From NCBI RefSeq assembly GCF_021018805.1, contig NW_026960612.1, forward strand, positions 1,550,001-1,614,000: 64,000 bases of DNA. Reading direction: 5' to 3'. The DNA is from Prinia subflava (lineage: Eukaryota; Chordata; Aves; Passeriformes; Cisticolidae). The first letter of the stretch is position 1. Each line of letters starts with the position of its first letter. The notes below the pieces were generated by a model. That model was not told where the DNA came from. It did not search any database and saw only the letters and a list, made by a program, of their open reading frames with translations. A program made the position numbers and the translations under genes. Of the stretch, positions 1 through 12,000 are shown piece after piece.

Positions 1-128
1 TATGTTAAGAAGCCTCCACCCTCCCCCATTCTCTTTTCATTTTTTAACTCTACTTAGTCCTACTGCCCTGCAGCATTCATTTTGAGAGAGGCTAAAGCAA
101 CTTTTTCTTGTGACTGCATGTCGGTGCC

Positions 129-1117
129 TGTGGCAGTGTGCAAATTAAGTTTATTAAGTTTATTGTAATAGTTAGTTTTCTACACCCTGTTCAGCCTCGT
201 GGGCATTCCTTTGTCTCCCTCAGTTGTGTTAATGCATGCACCTGCTGCTGTTATGTAACAGTCCGTTATTTGTCCATTATCTTTCCCGCCGTTGTAAAAC
301 CCACCCCAGTTATCCCTAGTTGGTCCAATTTGATTTTCCTGCCTGTGTAACTGCCCAGAAGACACTTTCCATTGGTTGCTGTAATTCACCACTCCCTTTC
401 TCCTATCCGGATAAATCCTGGGTCGCTGAATTCTCCCGTGGGAATTTGGGAGTCAGTGAATATCGAGATTTCTCTCAATACCTCCGAGGGTCCAGCCAGC
501 GGAGTAATGGCTTAATAAAATAGTGAGACGGCTTCTCAGGATATGCTTTGTAAAATAAAGGTTTTAATATCAGCAAAAATAATAAACATTACAAAATGAA
601 AAGAGATAAGCTGAGCACAGTGTACCAAGCACAGTTACACTGGCTAAGGCACTCCCAAAAAGCCTCGTGCACCCCTTGAACTGGCTCTTTAATACTCGAT
701 GGTCTAGGTGGGCTTATTTGGCTCTTTGCCCAATGAGATGGATACTAGGCTTTGAGGTGCACTTCCAAAGCCCTATCACTGTGTCTGTGCTGGTACTGAG
801 CCAATTGCAATGAGCAGGCTATAGAAAATTCTAGTTTAACTTCCTTATATAGAAACACCTGCTCGGGTACAGAAATGCATGACTACAAGTGAACAGGTGC
901 AATAAACCCTGTCACTACCTCAACGGTCTCCTTCCTCCCTGCCTCTGTCTGCGTCACTTTATCCATCGCTGCTGAGAAGATTCTCTCAGAAACCAAGAAC
1001 CCCCTAAAAGAATCAGCCCAGCCTGCGCTGCTCGCTGGCTGATCTTCCGTCACTGTACACTGTGTCTGGGCTGGCCTGGGGTGCAGAGATGCAGAGGTCT
1101 TGAGCGGCACAGTGACA
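129..1117 (+). mobile_element. Solo LTR, family D copy 1, split by another LTR
   Basis: The LTR begins TGTGGCAGTG and ends AGTGACA. It is flanked by a perfect 6 bp TSD, GGTGCC, at 123-128 and 1118-1123. A second LTR (461-887 with its own TSD) sits inside it, so the original length is about 556 bp. It aligns by eye with the solo LTR at 27247-27799, sharing the TGTGGCAGTGTG start and the AATAAACCCTG polyadenylation block near 900 on the plus strand. No internal retroviral sequence is attached, so it is a solo LTR left by LTR-LTR recombination. The 6 bp TSD suits an ERVK-like integrase. Confidence 0.85.
461..887 (-). mobile_element. Solo LTR, family C (same family as the LTRs at 51322 and 55383)
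   Basis: The sequence matches the paired LTRs at 51322-51746 and 55383-55807 along its whole length, with scattered substitutions. A perfect 6 bp TSD, AGTGAA, lies at 455-460 and 888-893. Read on the minus strand the LTR runs TGTAGTC to CTCGATA, so its 3' end is TA and not the canonical CA. It is inserted in the family D LTR at 129-1117 and is therefore younger than it. Confidence 0.88.
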
Positions 1118-1123
1118 GGTGCC

Positions 1124-1548
1124 TGTTCCTTAATTTTGCATTAGGCTTAAGTGCATTCAGGTGACTCATAACTTTGGGCTTAGATTTTTTTCTTTCTTCA
1201 TTTATCAACAACAAGAACAATATTATGTGGGAAGGGTTGTTTTTTTTTTTTCTGCCTATTCTGCTAATCTGGAAAGCCATGTGACTCACCCTGATATGAG
1301 CAAATAATAAAATATTAGACAAGATGGGAGGAAATGAGATTGCTCTTTCATAATAGTTTGGTGATGAGTTAAGCTCCCTCCTGCTGTTATCTGGATTTAT
1401 ACTCCTCCATGTAGACTAAGTGTACTCTCAGGCTATACTGAAGCGACTTCTTTTTCTTCCATCCCTCTGCCATGGCATAGAACTCTCTTCTTGTCAGTCT
1501 TGATGCCTGAGACTAGGAACCCAAATTACAGATTTTGTGCCATGATAT
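1124..1548. other. Unassigned host-like DNA
   Basis: No ORF, repeat or RNA gene was recognised here. There is a T-rich stretch near 1237-1252. Confidence 0.5.
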
Positions 1549-1930
1549 ATCATAAAATCATGGAATGGATTGGGTTGGAAGGAACCTTTAGGATAATTTA
1601 GTTCCAACTCTGCTGCCATGGGTCTTTCACTAGATCAGGTCACTCAGATCTCCATTCAACCTGGCCCTGAACATTCCCAGGGATGGGACATCCACAACTT
1701 CTCTGGGCAACCTGTTCCAGTGTCTCACAAATTTCAGAGTGAAGAATTTTTACCTGCATAATCTAAACCTACCCTCTTTCAGTCTGAAGCCATTCCCTCT
1801 TGCCCTGATACTACATGCCACTTTAAAACATTCCTCTTGAATTTTCTTACAGGCTGCCTTCCGGAATGCTGCAATTAGGTCACCCCTAAACCTTCTCTTT
1901 TCCAGGCTGAACAAACCTATGAATGGACCA
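1549..1930 (-). repeat. CR1 LINE 3' fragment
   Basis: The plus strand reads as the reverse complement of the avian CR1 3' end. It starts with the ATCATAAAATCATGGAATGG tail motif, then phrases such as GGGTTGGAAGGAACC, CTAGATCAGGTCACTCAGA, GGGCAACCTGTTCCAGTGTC and CTTCTCTTTTCCAGGCTGAAC. The order matches the family. The fragment is 5'-truncated at about 1930, the usual outcome of LINE insertion. It holds no usable ORF. Confidence 0.9.
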
Positions 1931-2944
1931 CAAAAATTCACTCAGCTACAGGTGTGCACTGGGACTTTTGGGAAAGGGAGCAGTAGGGACAAACTGCAGG
2001 AGTTGTTCACATGATCCACACTGTTCTCTCTCACCTGTAGAAAGAGTTACTGCAACTTATCTGTAGAAACTGCGCATACAACTTGTGAGAAGCAGGAGGT
2101 CCTGTGATATCTTGCACACTTCCCTTATCTCAGGAGCAGGCATGACTGGATCTTACTGAGGTGTTTCTGGCAGACAGGAACTATCATTTGCTCTTTTTCT
2201 CTGTGGTATTAAGCTCAAAGGGTCCAGCTGAGGTCAGAATACACTGCTGTAGCATGAGTATATAATACAAAGCTGTCATCACCTTCCAAGACAGTAAACA
2301 GGGCAGTTCCTGTTTTTGTGGGACTTGGAAAAATTCACTATTACAAGGAAAAATATATGTCTCTGTTTACAAGAAGTGTTGTTGCCACTATTGCAGGAAG
2401 CACCCATTATTACCAGCATGTTCAAATAGCAAAGCCAAACTGAGCTTCCATCAAAATTTGAATTGAATGTTTTCTTGATAATGTGGAAAACAACAGTTTT
2501 TCTATATCTATGCTATAGATATGTGTGTCTATCTATACTCTTGTTTGCTTAGATAGATGCAGCTGTCCAGGAGCTCAGCAACATTCATTTACTAACAGTA
2601 CCTAAGCTACTGAATTAAATTGTTTTTCAAAGTACAGGGAGAGGAATACTTAAAAAAGATTAATGCTCATTTCACTAAGTTACACTTAATGTAGGATGTG
2701 TATATGTTTGGAAGAGAATGGAAAACTGAGCTTTGTGCCACATCTTTTTCCTTTCTTGTCTCAAAGCCACTTTGTGCCCAATTACACCAACCACAAGGAT
2801 GTCTTTTGCTTGTGTTCTGTATATTCCTTGTTGCTCCAACTTTTTGGTGTTCTGCATCACATGTCCTAGGCTGGAAGAGTGACTGAGAAATGTGTCAAAT
2901 GAAATGTATGGTAGTCTCCTGAAGTCAGTGTTTAGCTAGTTGTG
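1931..2944. other. Unassigned host-like DNA
   Basis: AT-moderate sequence in which nothing was recognised. The open frames are short and show no domain. Confidence 0.5.
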
Positions 2945-2950
2945 TTCCTA

Positions 2951-3350
2951 TGATGCCGAGCTCTGGTAAAGCCGGGGACTAGAGTAACGTGAGACCAACC
3001 AGTATGGTTTCTAGCACGAACTCCGCTTTATTCCGCGAGATGACGGGTTTTATGCAGAGTGAATAGTTTACAGTTAGCAGGTGCACTGTGATAGGCAGTG
3101 GACATACAGAAGCATGCAAACAATCCAGGGTTAAGGTAGCTACGGAGACTTAGTGCCATTACCTCTATGCTGCGAGTGTCCATACCTTAACACATTCCTA
3201 GTAGCAGATAAGTTTATCTGCTACTACGTATGCTGAACGTTCTGCGGCCTACTAGACCCAGGCCTGAGGCCTAGTTTGGCCTAGTTTGGAATAGCTCAAA
3301 TGGTATCTGTGAGCATATCATGCCCACAATACCTGAGGAACTCGGCCACA
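2951..3350 (-). mobile_element. Solo LTR, family J
   Basis: A 400 bp LTR bounded by a perfect 6 bp TSD, TTCCTA, at 2945-2950 and 3351-3356. The plus strand begins TGATGCCGAG and ends TCGGCCACA, so both ends are canonical TG...CA. On the minus strand it carries an AATAAA-like signal (plus-strand CTTTATTCC near 3026) and a CATAAAACC box, so transcription would run on the minus strand. It shares blocks such as TAGTTTACAGTT, GCAGGTGCA and GCAAACAATC with the LTR at 43908-44271, so both belong to one broad family. Confidence 0.85.
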
Positions 3351-3356
3351 TTCCTA

Positions 3357-5236
3357 GACATCAGAGTTTAGGTATATATTCCTGAAAACTGTCAGCTGCA
3401 CATGCTAGGTAGCTGTAGTATTTTTTAAGCATCTGATGATGTTGGCTACTGTCAAAGTCAGGCCACCAGTCAGATGTTTATGGCTGTTCTTATGTGTGTA
3501 TATGCAGGTGCATAAATAGCAGATGCATGTAGGGTAACTTGCTGAGGGCTTTTTCTAAAACTCAGTACTGAACAGGAATAACACTTGGCTTCTGATCTGG
3601 AGCTGCCTGCTCCAAGGCCCTCTGCCAGGTATGGCTTTCACTTTGGGACTCAGTGTATGAATTTACCTTGGTACTCTACTCACCCATGATGCTACTTCTT
3701 CAAAGGAGGGCCCCAGGCCTGGCCTGAGCTCGGAGCATACTTTCTTTGCCTGTGAAAGACTAAACAAAGTCAAATGTCTTCCTGTTTCAGTTCTTCAAGG
3801 TAAAAGTTGTGGATGGGTTGCCTTTCATGCACTACAGTAAAAAGGCTGCTGTTTGTTTTTGCGCCTGCTTACAAGGATCTCACTGGTGGTTTGCTTGCCA
3901 TCCTTCACCCAGGTGAGTCATGTGGGAAGTCACTTGGCAAAGTCAAAAGCAAGCCACGTGCAGACACTATCTGTTTTTGGTATCTCTCATGTACAAATAT
4001 AAACAGAAGGACGTTCTCCTTGAGTGATGCTGGAGAGCAAGCTGGCTTTGAACTGTCTGCCCTGTTCATTCCAAATATGTCTTGGCAGTATTGTTAAGGA
4101 TGCATTTTGTGTGAACCTCATGCCATATTCTACACATAACACAGACATGGCTTTCTAGAAGTCTCTTCTTGCAGGCAATGGACTGCAGGCTATGTCATCT
4201 CCCAGGTGCATTGCTTAATGTTAATCTTATGAAATGAAAAGTTCACACATGCTTGACACATCCCTATGTGCAAAAAAAAAAAAAAAAAATCACACCCTGA
4301 ATCCAAATAAATACCTGTAAATAGCAGCAAATATAAGTTAATTTGTCATCTGCAGCCCCAGTACAATTATAGTATACAATTCAGCCAGTGAAAATAATTC
4401 TGAAGTCCCAGCCACTGGGGAATCCTGAACTCAAGCAAAGTCTCCTTCTTGTGCCTGCCCTCTTTATGTGTGTTCAAGTATAAGACTGATCATTGTGAAA
4501 AGACCCTCTGAGAGACAAACATGTGGGGTCTTTTTTCAAAACCCAGCCACAGTCTGGCAAAACGTCATACTTCAGGGAGGTTCAGACACTCTCTGGAGCT
4601 GCCATCTTTCATGGGATTTTTAAAGGAAGACCTTTTGATCCCATTTTGTAGAGCAGATAAGCAACTATTCAGTCTCATCTGGCTTACAGTAGCAGACAGA
4701 CACTCATATCTGTCCTGTATTTTGCAGCCATTCTAGGAAGCATATTTCAAACTAGATTGTACAATATGAAATTCAGGAAGACAGAGAACCATAATTCCAT
4801 TTTTGCAGTAACTGCCAATATTAACAAGGGACTTCCTCAAGAGACTTCCAGACTTAGTCTGGGATAAAGCTTGTGGGTAGAATATCTTCCCAGGGAGAAG
4901 GAGGGGTTTGGGCAATGTACTAATTTGTTTTTCCATTCAAAATAAATGCTGCTTCATAATCCAATCAAGGAAAGAAACAGCACCACCCAGCAAATAAATT
5001 TTGCTGAAAATGTACCTGCTCTGCTTTTGGAAGTTGGTTGAGTATGTTAGAGCCAGAGTGCTTGGTTTGCCTAGGTCAATATGGCACCCAGAGAAACATC
5101 AGGAAATGAGAGGCAGCTTCTTGTCACTGAGTACAACCTGGTCTGTTGCAAAAGCATATTTGAATAGCCCTTTTTAGATTCCTTGGGCTAAATATCTTCT
5201 GGTGTAAGTGACTAAGCAACTTCAGAAAGGAGATGA
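3357..5236. other. Unassigned host-like DNA
   Basis: No recognisable gene. Apart from a simple A18 run at 4272-4289 nothing stands out. Short open frames (for example at 3807-4097) show no conserved domain. Confidence 0.5.
4272..4289 (+). repeat. Poly(A) homopolymer, 18 bp
   Basis: An uninterrupted run of 18 A. It has no recognisable retrotransposed body immediately upstream, so it is treated as a simple repeat. Confidence 0.8.
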
Positions 5237-5241
5237 GCATC

Positions 5242-6029
5242 TGTCTTGGTTTGAAAGACAGATATCTGCTAGGAAGGGGCAGGACCTCCCTAGAGATGGA
5301 GAATTCAAATCCCCTCCCTCCAAATTATTCCGATTAAAAAAATTTAAAGGAGCTTTCAGGAAGAGGTATGGGGTAGGAATAACAGTTCTTTACTAGTATA
5401 TAAGACAAAACAACAAACAAACAACAACTACAGCATCAATAATAAACAGAACCAAGAACCTTGAGGGCTTTCCTTTACAAAAGCCCAGAGCAGTTTGATC
5501 TGGGTGCCCCTGCAGGGCTCCGAGAGGCCGAACTGGAAGGGAGGAAAGTCCCGGACCGGTGGAAGAGATGAGGAGCTCTGCGCTGGCAGCTGGAGCAGCA
5601 GGGGTGTCCCGGCAGGGCTGGGCAGTGCAGGGCTACAGAGTAGCAGTGGAACCTCAAAGCTCCGAAGAAGCAGCGGCGGTGGGGGGAGAGGCTGGAGAAA
5701 TCGAGCTCAGGATTCCCGGGTACACAGCAGATGATTGTAGATTTCCCAGGACGAGGCAGAGGCAGAGGGCAGCCTGACCGTCCTCCTCGGCGCTGAGAGC
5801 AAGAGTGCCTCCCCCTTCCCCAGATCTTTTTGCCTTTCCCAAAGCTCATCATCTCTCCCCTCTGAGGGACACTCCCAGGGACTCAGAGACAATAGGTGTA
5901 GCCTCGTGCTGCCATATCCCTCAAGTACCCCTTTTTGTTCTGACTAAGTAGTCATCAAGGCTTCTTGGAAACTTATGGGAAAAAATTCTGTGAGGAGAAA
6001 AAAAAAAAAACCAAATCTAACCCCCAACA
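5242..6029. mobile_element. Solo LTR of the TGTCTTGGTTTG avian ERVL-like type, copy 1
   Basis: The LTR starts TGTCTTGGTTTGAAAGACAG and shares ordered blocks with the copy at 24287-25026: CTCCCTCCAAATTATT, the TTTCAGG block, and the AACAGTTCTTTACTAG segment. A perfect 5 bp TSD, GCATC, lies at 5237-5241 and 6030-6034. A 5 bp TSD is usual for ERVL. The middle, about 5490-5800, is GC-rich and opens chance ORFs on both strands, which are not genes. The family name is from memory and should be checked against a bird repeat library. Confidence 0.75.
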
Positions 6030-6034
6030 GCATC

Positions 6035-8555
6035 AGCAGTGCAGAGGAAGTTCCCTGATGATTTTTTGGCAAATTGTGCCTGTATAGTCAATTTATCATG
6101 TAGCCAAGATCATCTTCACAGCAGTATATTTTCAATGCAGAGAACCATTTTAAACTTATTTTATCACTCTCATTTTTCCCCCAAGCACACATATCCATAA
6201 GTGCCTACTTCACTTGTGAGGTTACAAAATGAATATGAAGGTGAATGTTGCCCACCAAGTCAAAGTGGTGGTATTATCCCTACTCATTAGTGAAGTAAGC
6301 CATTTTTAATGCCTGCAGAAGCTTTCCAAGCTCAATTAAGTTGTAGCACTGTAAAACAAATGTTTGCAATAGGGCAAACTTGTTCAGCTCACATCCAGCC
6401 AAAACCAATAGTGAGTAGTCGGCAGAATGCCCATATTTAATTACATTATCCTCTGCCTGCAGTGTACCACAGGCCTCTGGAGGAAATCCAGGGCCATATA
6501 TATTTTGTTTATATTTGCTTGTAATTTTTAATGGTTGACTGGAGTTTTGGAAAATTGTTATGTTTTAAAAGCCACAGCTTTGCAAATATATGTGTTAAGA
6601 GACTGTGTCTTGGCTTCAAGGAGTTGCACTATGGTAAAGCTGCCATGAAAGAAGATGGGGAAGAGATTCCTGCCATTTACACCAACACAGCTGCAAATAT
6701 ATTTTGTTTTGTTTGTCATCAGGTCTTGTTTTTATGTGGCCTTAGTGAAGGCTATTCAAAGTTTAGCTTATGTGAGAACAGGATTACATTAGAAGTTTGT
6801 AGGTTTGAGGGAAAGATGGATAGCTTATGAATCCCAAGGGAGTGATAGGCTCAGACCATTGAACACTAAACAGATATTGCTACTGACCCCAGCTATCTTT
6901 CCTTCTCACTCTTGTTCTGCTCCTGAATCAGTGCAAGAACTGTTGAAATTGACAGCTCTGATGAGGAATTCCCATTGACCGTCATGTTCAGATCACACTT
7001 CTTCCCTTGTGATGAAAACTGTAGGATTTTGGAAACTGGTTCCTGAGCTACACGTACTCTGAACAGAATGGGACCAGCAGCTGAGGGTGGTAACCTGGTT
7101 GGGCACTGCAGGCTAACTTGTCAGTGAAACATGTATGTAATAAAGGGGGAAAGAGAAGAAAGAACTATTGTTTTGAGTAGTAATTCAATCACAGTGGTCT
7201 GGAGTCTGATTTCCAATGAGCATGACTCAGCAGAGAGATTTAAGTCTAGACTAGTATACATGTTGGAGTCTGTTTTTGCTGAATATGGGACCTCCAAAGG
7301 CAAAGCTCTAAGTAGCCTCTGTCTAATGATACCATTGTAACTTCATAGAAGTCATGTGCACTTAAGCATCATGGAATAGGTTGCTTCTGCTGGAGTTGCA
7401 GTATCATCCATTATTCTGAATATAAAGTTTTAAAAGCAAAATTTGGAAAAAAATATTGATTTTCATTTTCTTCCCTGGCCATTTTGAGGATAAATTTGTT
7501 GGTATGGCCTTAGTGGATAAATCTATGACAATGTCTTCCATTTGCAAATGTAAATCAAATAACAGAGGGCACATATTTACACACAAAGTCACCAAAATTG
7601 CATGTGCTGATTTGCTGTTTTGTGGTCAACACCACCTGTCTGCAGGAAATGCAAACTTCTTGAAAGATGTGTCCTTCATGCCCTACTCAAAATATTCTTG
7701 CTCTATTTCCATCCTCTCACAGGTTAAATTGTCCAAAGGAGGGAATAAACCAGGTAAAGTCAATGCCTGGCAGATTATCATATATAGGATAGCTAAAACT
7801 GTGCTAGAAGGACAAGAGTTCCTGAAACAAATTTTGCATAAAAGGCTAGTAAGTCTTCAGCTGGAATTTGCTTCTCAGCAGCTCCTAAAAATGAGGATCT
7901 ATCATGATTTTGAAATAAACTTTCCAAAGTTGTACATAATTTTGTTTATGAGTAGCCTGAGGCAGACAATTTCAAGAATCCCTTTCTGGGTTTCTCAGAT
8001 TATCTGAATTTCATCATACATAATAAGAAAATTATTTTGTATTAAATATAAAAGGTGGTTTTCAACAGTTAGAACTTGCTATAATTTTATTATGCTATAG
8101 CTTTAAAATTTTATTGTGTGCATGTGAGTAAGATTTCCATTCTTGCTTTTTTCTTAGACAAAGGAATTTGATGTTGTTGTTAATATCACCCTGTAATGCT
8201 TGCCAGGACTACAGCATTGAATGTTGGTGCAAAAGAAACATGTAGAAAAATCCATTTTCAGCCTGTCAATTTGGATTTATCTGTCTTTGTTAGGGGTAGT
8301 GTGGGTCATGGCACTGTACCTGGTACAAGGCGTCAACTTTGGCTGAATTCCATGTTAGCCTTCCGGGTAGGCTTCAGTAGGAACCTGAATGGCGCTTGGT
8401 CCATGAACTCATCCACTGCACGAAGATAGATTTTACTTCTTGAGGACTAGCAAGTGATCAGTTGTAAGCAGTGACCATGTGTTACCGACTTCAAAGAGAT
8501 CCTGAGATCAGTCGGTTTATTTAGAACTAAGTGTAATGCCATGTCCCAATAAGAG
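6035..8555. other. Unassigned AT-rich host-like DNA
   Basis: No gene was recognised. A 183-codon open frame at 7456-8007 has no domain and looks fortuitous. Near 8143-8156 there is a pyrimidine-rich stretch ending in AG that would score as a splice acceptor, followed by an open frame at 8196-8429 of unknown nature. This could be a decayed exon but nothing identifies it. Confidence 0.4.
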
Positions 8556-8561
8556 TTATAG

Positions 8562-9011
8562 TGTTGTAGTTTAGATTTAGGGGGGTCCCCAGGGAGGGTT
8601 CCCTGGGAGCCCCCCGGGCTCTAGGTTCGCTGGTATTTGCATGCAGGCAGGCAAGGAGACTCTAGATGGCTGGTGAGGTGCTGATGAGTTGAGGATTTAT
8701 TTGGATTTTGACCCAAGGAAGGCAACATGGTCACTGAGGGAGAGGGAGAAGGAGGGGGAGAGGGGGAAGGGGAGAGGGAAGGGGAAAAGGAAGGGGAGAG
8801 GAGCAGAGCCTCCGGAGGCCTCCACGGCAAAAGAGGGTGAGCCCACTTCCCCCTGCACTCTTAACAGGGAGCTTCAAAATGGGCGCGGTAAGATTCTTCA
8901 GCCAATGGGGTTACAGAGACACGATATTGCAGGGAGGTTACAGACAGTATAAACCATACACTTTCCAGGGGTGAGCCAGAGCATACCATTTCAATAAAAT
9001 GCAATTCCACA
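8562..9011 (-). mobile_element. Solo LTR, family G copy 1
   Basis: The plus strand begins TGTTGTAGTTT and ends AATTCCACA, the reverse of the plus-oriented copy at 21652-22079. The flanking 6-mers TTATAG (8556-8561) and TTACAG (9012-9017) match at five of six positions and look like an aged TSD. The LTR contains a long homopurine stretch at 8736-8803. A TTTATT near 8698 is the AATAAA signal of the minus strand. Confidence 0.83.
8736..8803 (+). repeat. 68 bp uninterrupted homopurine tract inside LTR G1
   Basis: Every base from 8736 to 8803 is A or G, mostly GGGA and GGGGA units. The other G copies carry equivalent, imperfect tracts at about 14003-14055 and, as pyrimidines, at about 21860-21915. 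Such mirror-like tracts can form triplex DNA and are prone to length change. Confidence 0.8.
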
Positions 9012-9017
9012 TTACAG

Positions 9018-12000
9018 AAAATATTTACTTGATAATTTTATTTATTTATTTATTTGAATTAATCCCACCCATTAAAAAAAAACAAAAAACAAACCCAGAA
9101 GAGGTTTTTTGGATGTGCATGCCTGTAAAACTTGAGAATGCTTCTGGAGTTGTTAAACTACAGCAATACTATATGCAGAGAGGCAAGTGGGTGCATGTGC
9201 TGGCAAATGGAAAGATGGTAGTAAAACAAAACAACAAAGGGTAAACTCACCTCCTTTAAAAGGTTAGACGTGAATATATACTATATTGTGCAAATTAATC
9301 CTCCCTTATTTCATTGGTTCTTGCTTCTGAACAGAATTTTTCCATCTGTCTTTCAGTACACGTGTATCATTTACGGTTTTACACTGTTCACGTTCATCAA
9401 CTCATAAAGCTTTCTAGAATTCAAAATGAATCTCTTAAAACCTTGCTCCAGAGGAAGCTGACTGTCTAGAAGGGATTTGGGATCTTATTTTAGTTATCCA
9501 AAGGTCAGCAGGCAGAGAAGAGAAATTTTTACATCCTTCAAGTAATTTTTGGAAATGCCCTTTTGTCCATAGGGATTTACATGTTTCTTAGGTGCAGAAA
9601 TGCTCTAGATGACTTGGTATGAGCTAATAGGCAGCAGGGCAGTGCACAATACAGTGCAACCAATTCTGGCCCTGTAGGTCATGTTTTACCTTAGTTATGA
9701 CTACTGAGTCTGAGTGATTCCTTAGATCTCCTGTGAGAAGTCTCTGGCTCATGTATATCACTGCTGAAGTATGTGGAGATGTGCACACAGCAAAACAGAT
9801 TTAGCTGAATTCACTAACAAGCCATGGGTGCAGCTTTTACACAGCAGCACATTTTGGTCTAGAAAGAGCTGGTATGCTCCAACAATGACTCTATGGTGAC
9901 AATACATGTATCCAAAAGGTGCTGGAGGAGGTGTGTTGTTCTGAGGGGGCTGTAGATCTAGAAACCCCAGACAAATCTCCAAAGTTCTGAAATTCTACCT
10001 CAACAAGATTTCCAGGATCAAAAAAGTGGGTGTATCCAGCAGAGCAATACATTTTGTCCTAACTTCTTGGAACATAGTATGTCTGGACCTTCATTAATGC
10101 AGTTGGGATTCAGGTTTGAATGCAGCGTGAGGCAAGTCTAGGGTGAAATATTTGGTACCTCTGCCTTATGCATACTGGTCAGGTATCAGTACCCCTGTTT
10201 CTTGAGAAACTGCATCCTAAGACAGAGAGACATTTTTAACACTACCTGAAGCCCACAGCTGTTGCACTGATGAAAATACTGTGAAGTGGATTTTGTTCTT
10301 TCTCTTCGTGTGCTGTTTTCCCTCTTTTAATCTGCTATAGATTTGTGGCAAGGGTGTTTTTATGCCCAGTTCTCCAGCTTGTATGAATTAAAAAAACAGA
10401 GGTCAAGTGACTAATTCAAACCCAAACAGTGCACCAGCCCTTCAGCTAGGCTTTTGGAATGAGCTTAATGATGTTTAACTCCTTGCTGTAGCTGCTGCTT
10501 TAAAGTGTTCCCAGTTCCCAGCAGATTGTCTACCAGGTCTACCAAGCTACCAAGGACAACAGGCCTATCCTTTGCCATTTAAACCATCACAGTTCAAATT
10601 ACCATAAACCCAGGGAAAAGTGTTTGCACCAGTGTATGGACAAGTACAGGGCACAATTCTGTGTGCCAATTCTTCAAATGATCCTGGTGTCAGTGTTCAG
10701 GGCTGTGCTGCCTGTGATTAGTCATCAAAAAGGCAGAGTCTGCCCTATATATGGTGACTGTATGACTGATCCATGAAACTGAAGTGGTTAGCTGAAAAAT
10801 AGAGTGACACATCCAGAAATAAATAGATAGTGCCCAAAAAGCTGTTCTTTGCAACCACAGAGGCCCATGAGAGGGGCAAGGAGGCAGAATTAAAGCTGGG
10901 AAGGTTAGAGTGCTAGACATCTGACTAAAGCTGATGTTTCAATCACAGTTGGGAAAACAATGGCCCTGTATGCCACTTCACCTTCATCCCTTCTGCAGGA
11001 GCTTGGGGCTTTTTTCCATGGTCTTCTTGGGGTTCACATCTCCCTATTCTAGACATGGCTATCTGGAAGGGATAGGGAGGAACAAAAACATCTTCCCCTT
11101 GCAATGCTGCTTGTTCCTTTTAACACTGGGAGGGGGTATTCCCTGCCTGCTCCTTAAAGTGAATTCAGCATTCTGAAGGGAATATGAAAAGCCACTAGCA
11201 GGCTGTCTTCTCACTGTTTGGCCAGCGGCCTGGGGAGACAATCTTTTACCAGAATTAGTAACTGTGAGGCCATGGAAAGGAAAATGCCCATAACAAGAGG
11301 GCCTTCAACATGACTCCCACCAGAGGGGTTGAGTCTAAATGACACAGCCTTGTCTGTAGCAACTTGGCTGTTCCAGTTTTGTGACTCAACAGTAGAGTTT
11401 CCACTGTTTCCCTTGCAAGACTCAAAAGAAAGCAGGTCTTACAGACCAGATAACCCTTCCTTATTCATGTGGAATAATCCCACTAAGAAGTCATTTATGG
11501 GTAAAGCAAAGAGAAGCTGTCCCCAAAACAGCTTTCTGCATATATTTGAGCCAGTGGATTCCTGCATGCACACTGTTGTGCTTGTGGAGCAGAACACACA
11601 GACTAGGGGCAGCCTGGGTGTGTGAATGTAACTTCTCCTCAGTACAAGCAAAATACCACCACAAACAACTCTCCCCTTCCTTCTCCCCACCCTTGCCCCA
11701 TCTTTCTGGGTTCTGCTTGGATGAAGAAGTAGAGAAACAAGTCATGGCAGGAGTTGTGCTTGCGCAAACAAGAAACAGTATCCCCCCCATATAACACAAC
11801 ATCTGGTAGGTGTTTCAGACAGCTTGAAACCTTGGAGCCCTGTGTTTTACAGGGTAACAATCCATCCGAAGGAAACAAATTTAGCTTCTCTGACACTTGT
11901 ACTCTTCTCTTGAGAGTGATGAGGTCTGTGACTCATTATGAACCCTCAACAAGAAAGAAGTATTACACACTTGAGTTTGTGAACTTTGCTGAGCTTGGAC

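Noticed and set aside
7456..8007. 183-codon open frame on the plus strand
   Set aside because: No domain, no homology recognised, low-complexity AT-rich surroundings and no promoter or splice context. Treated as chance.
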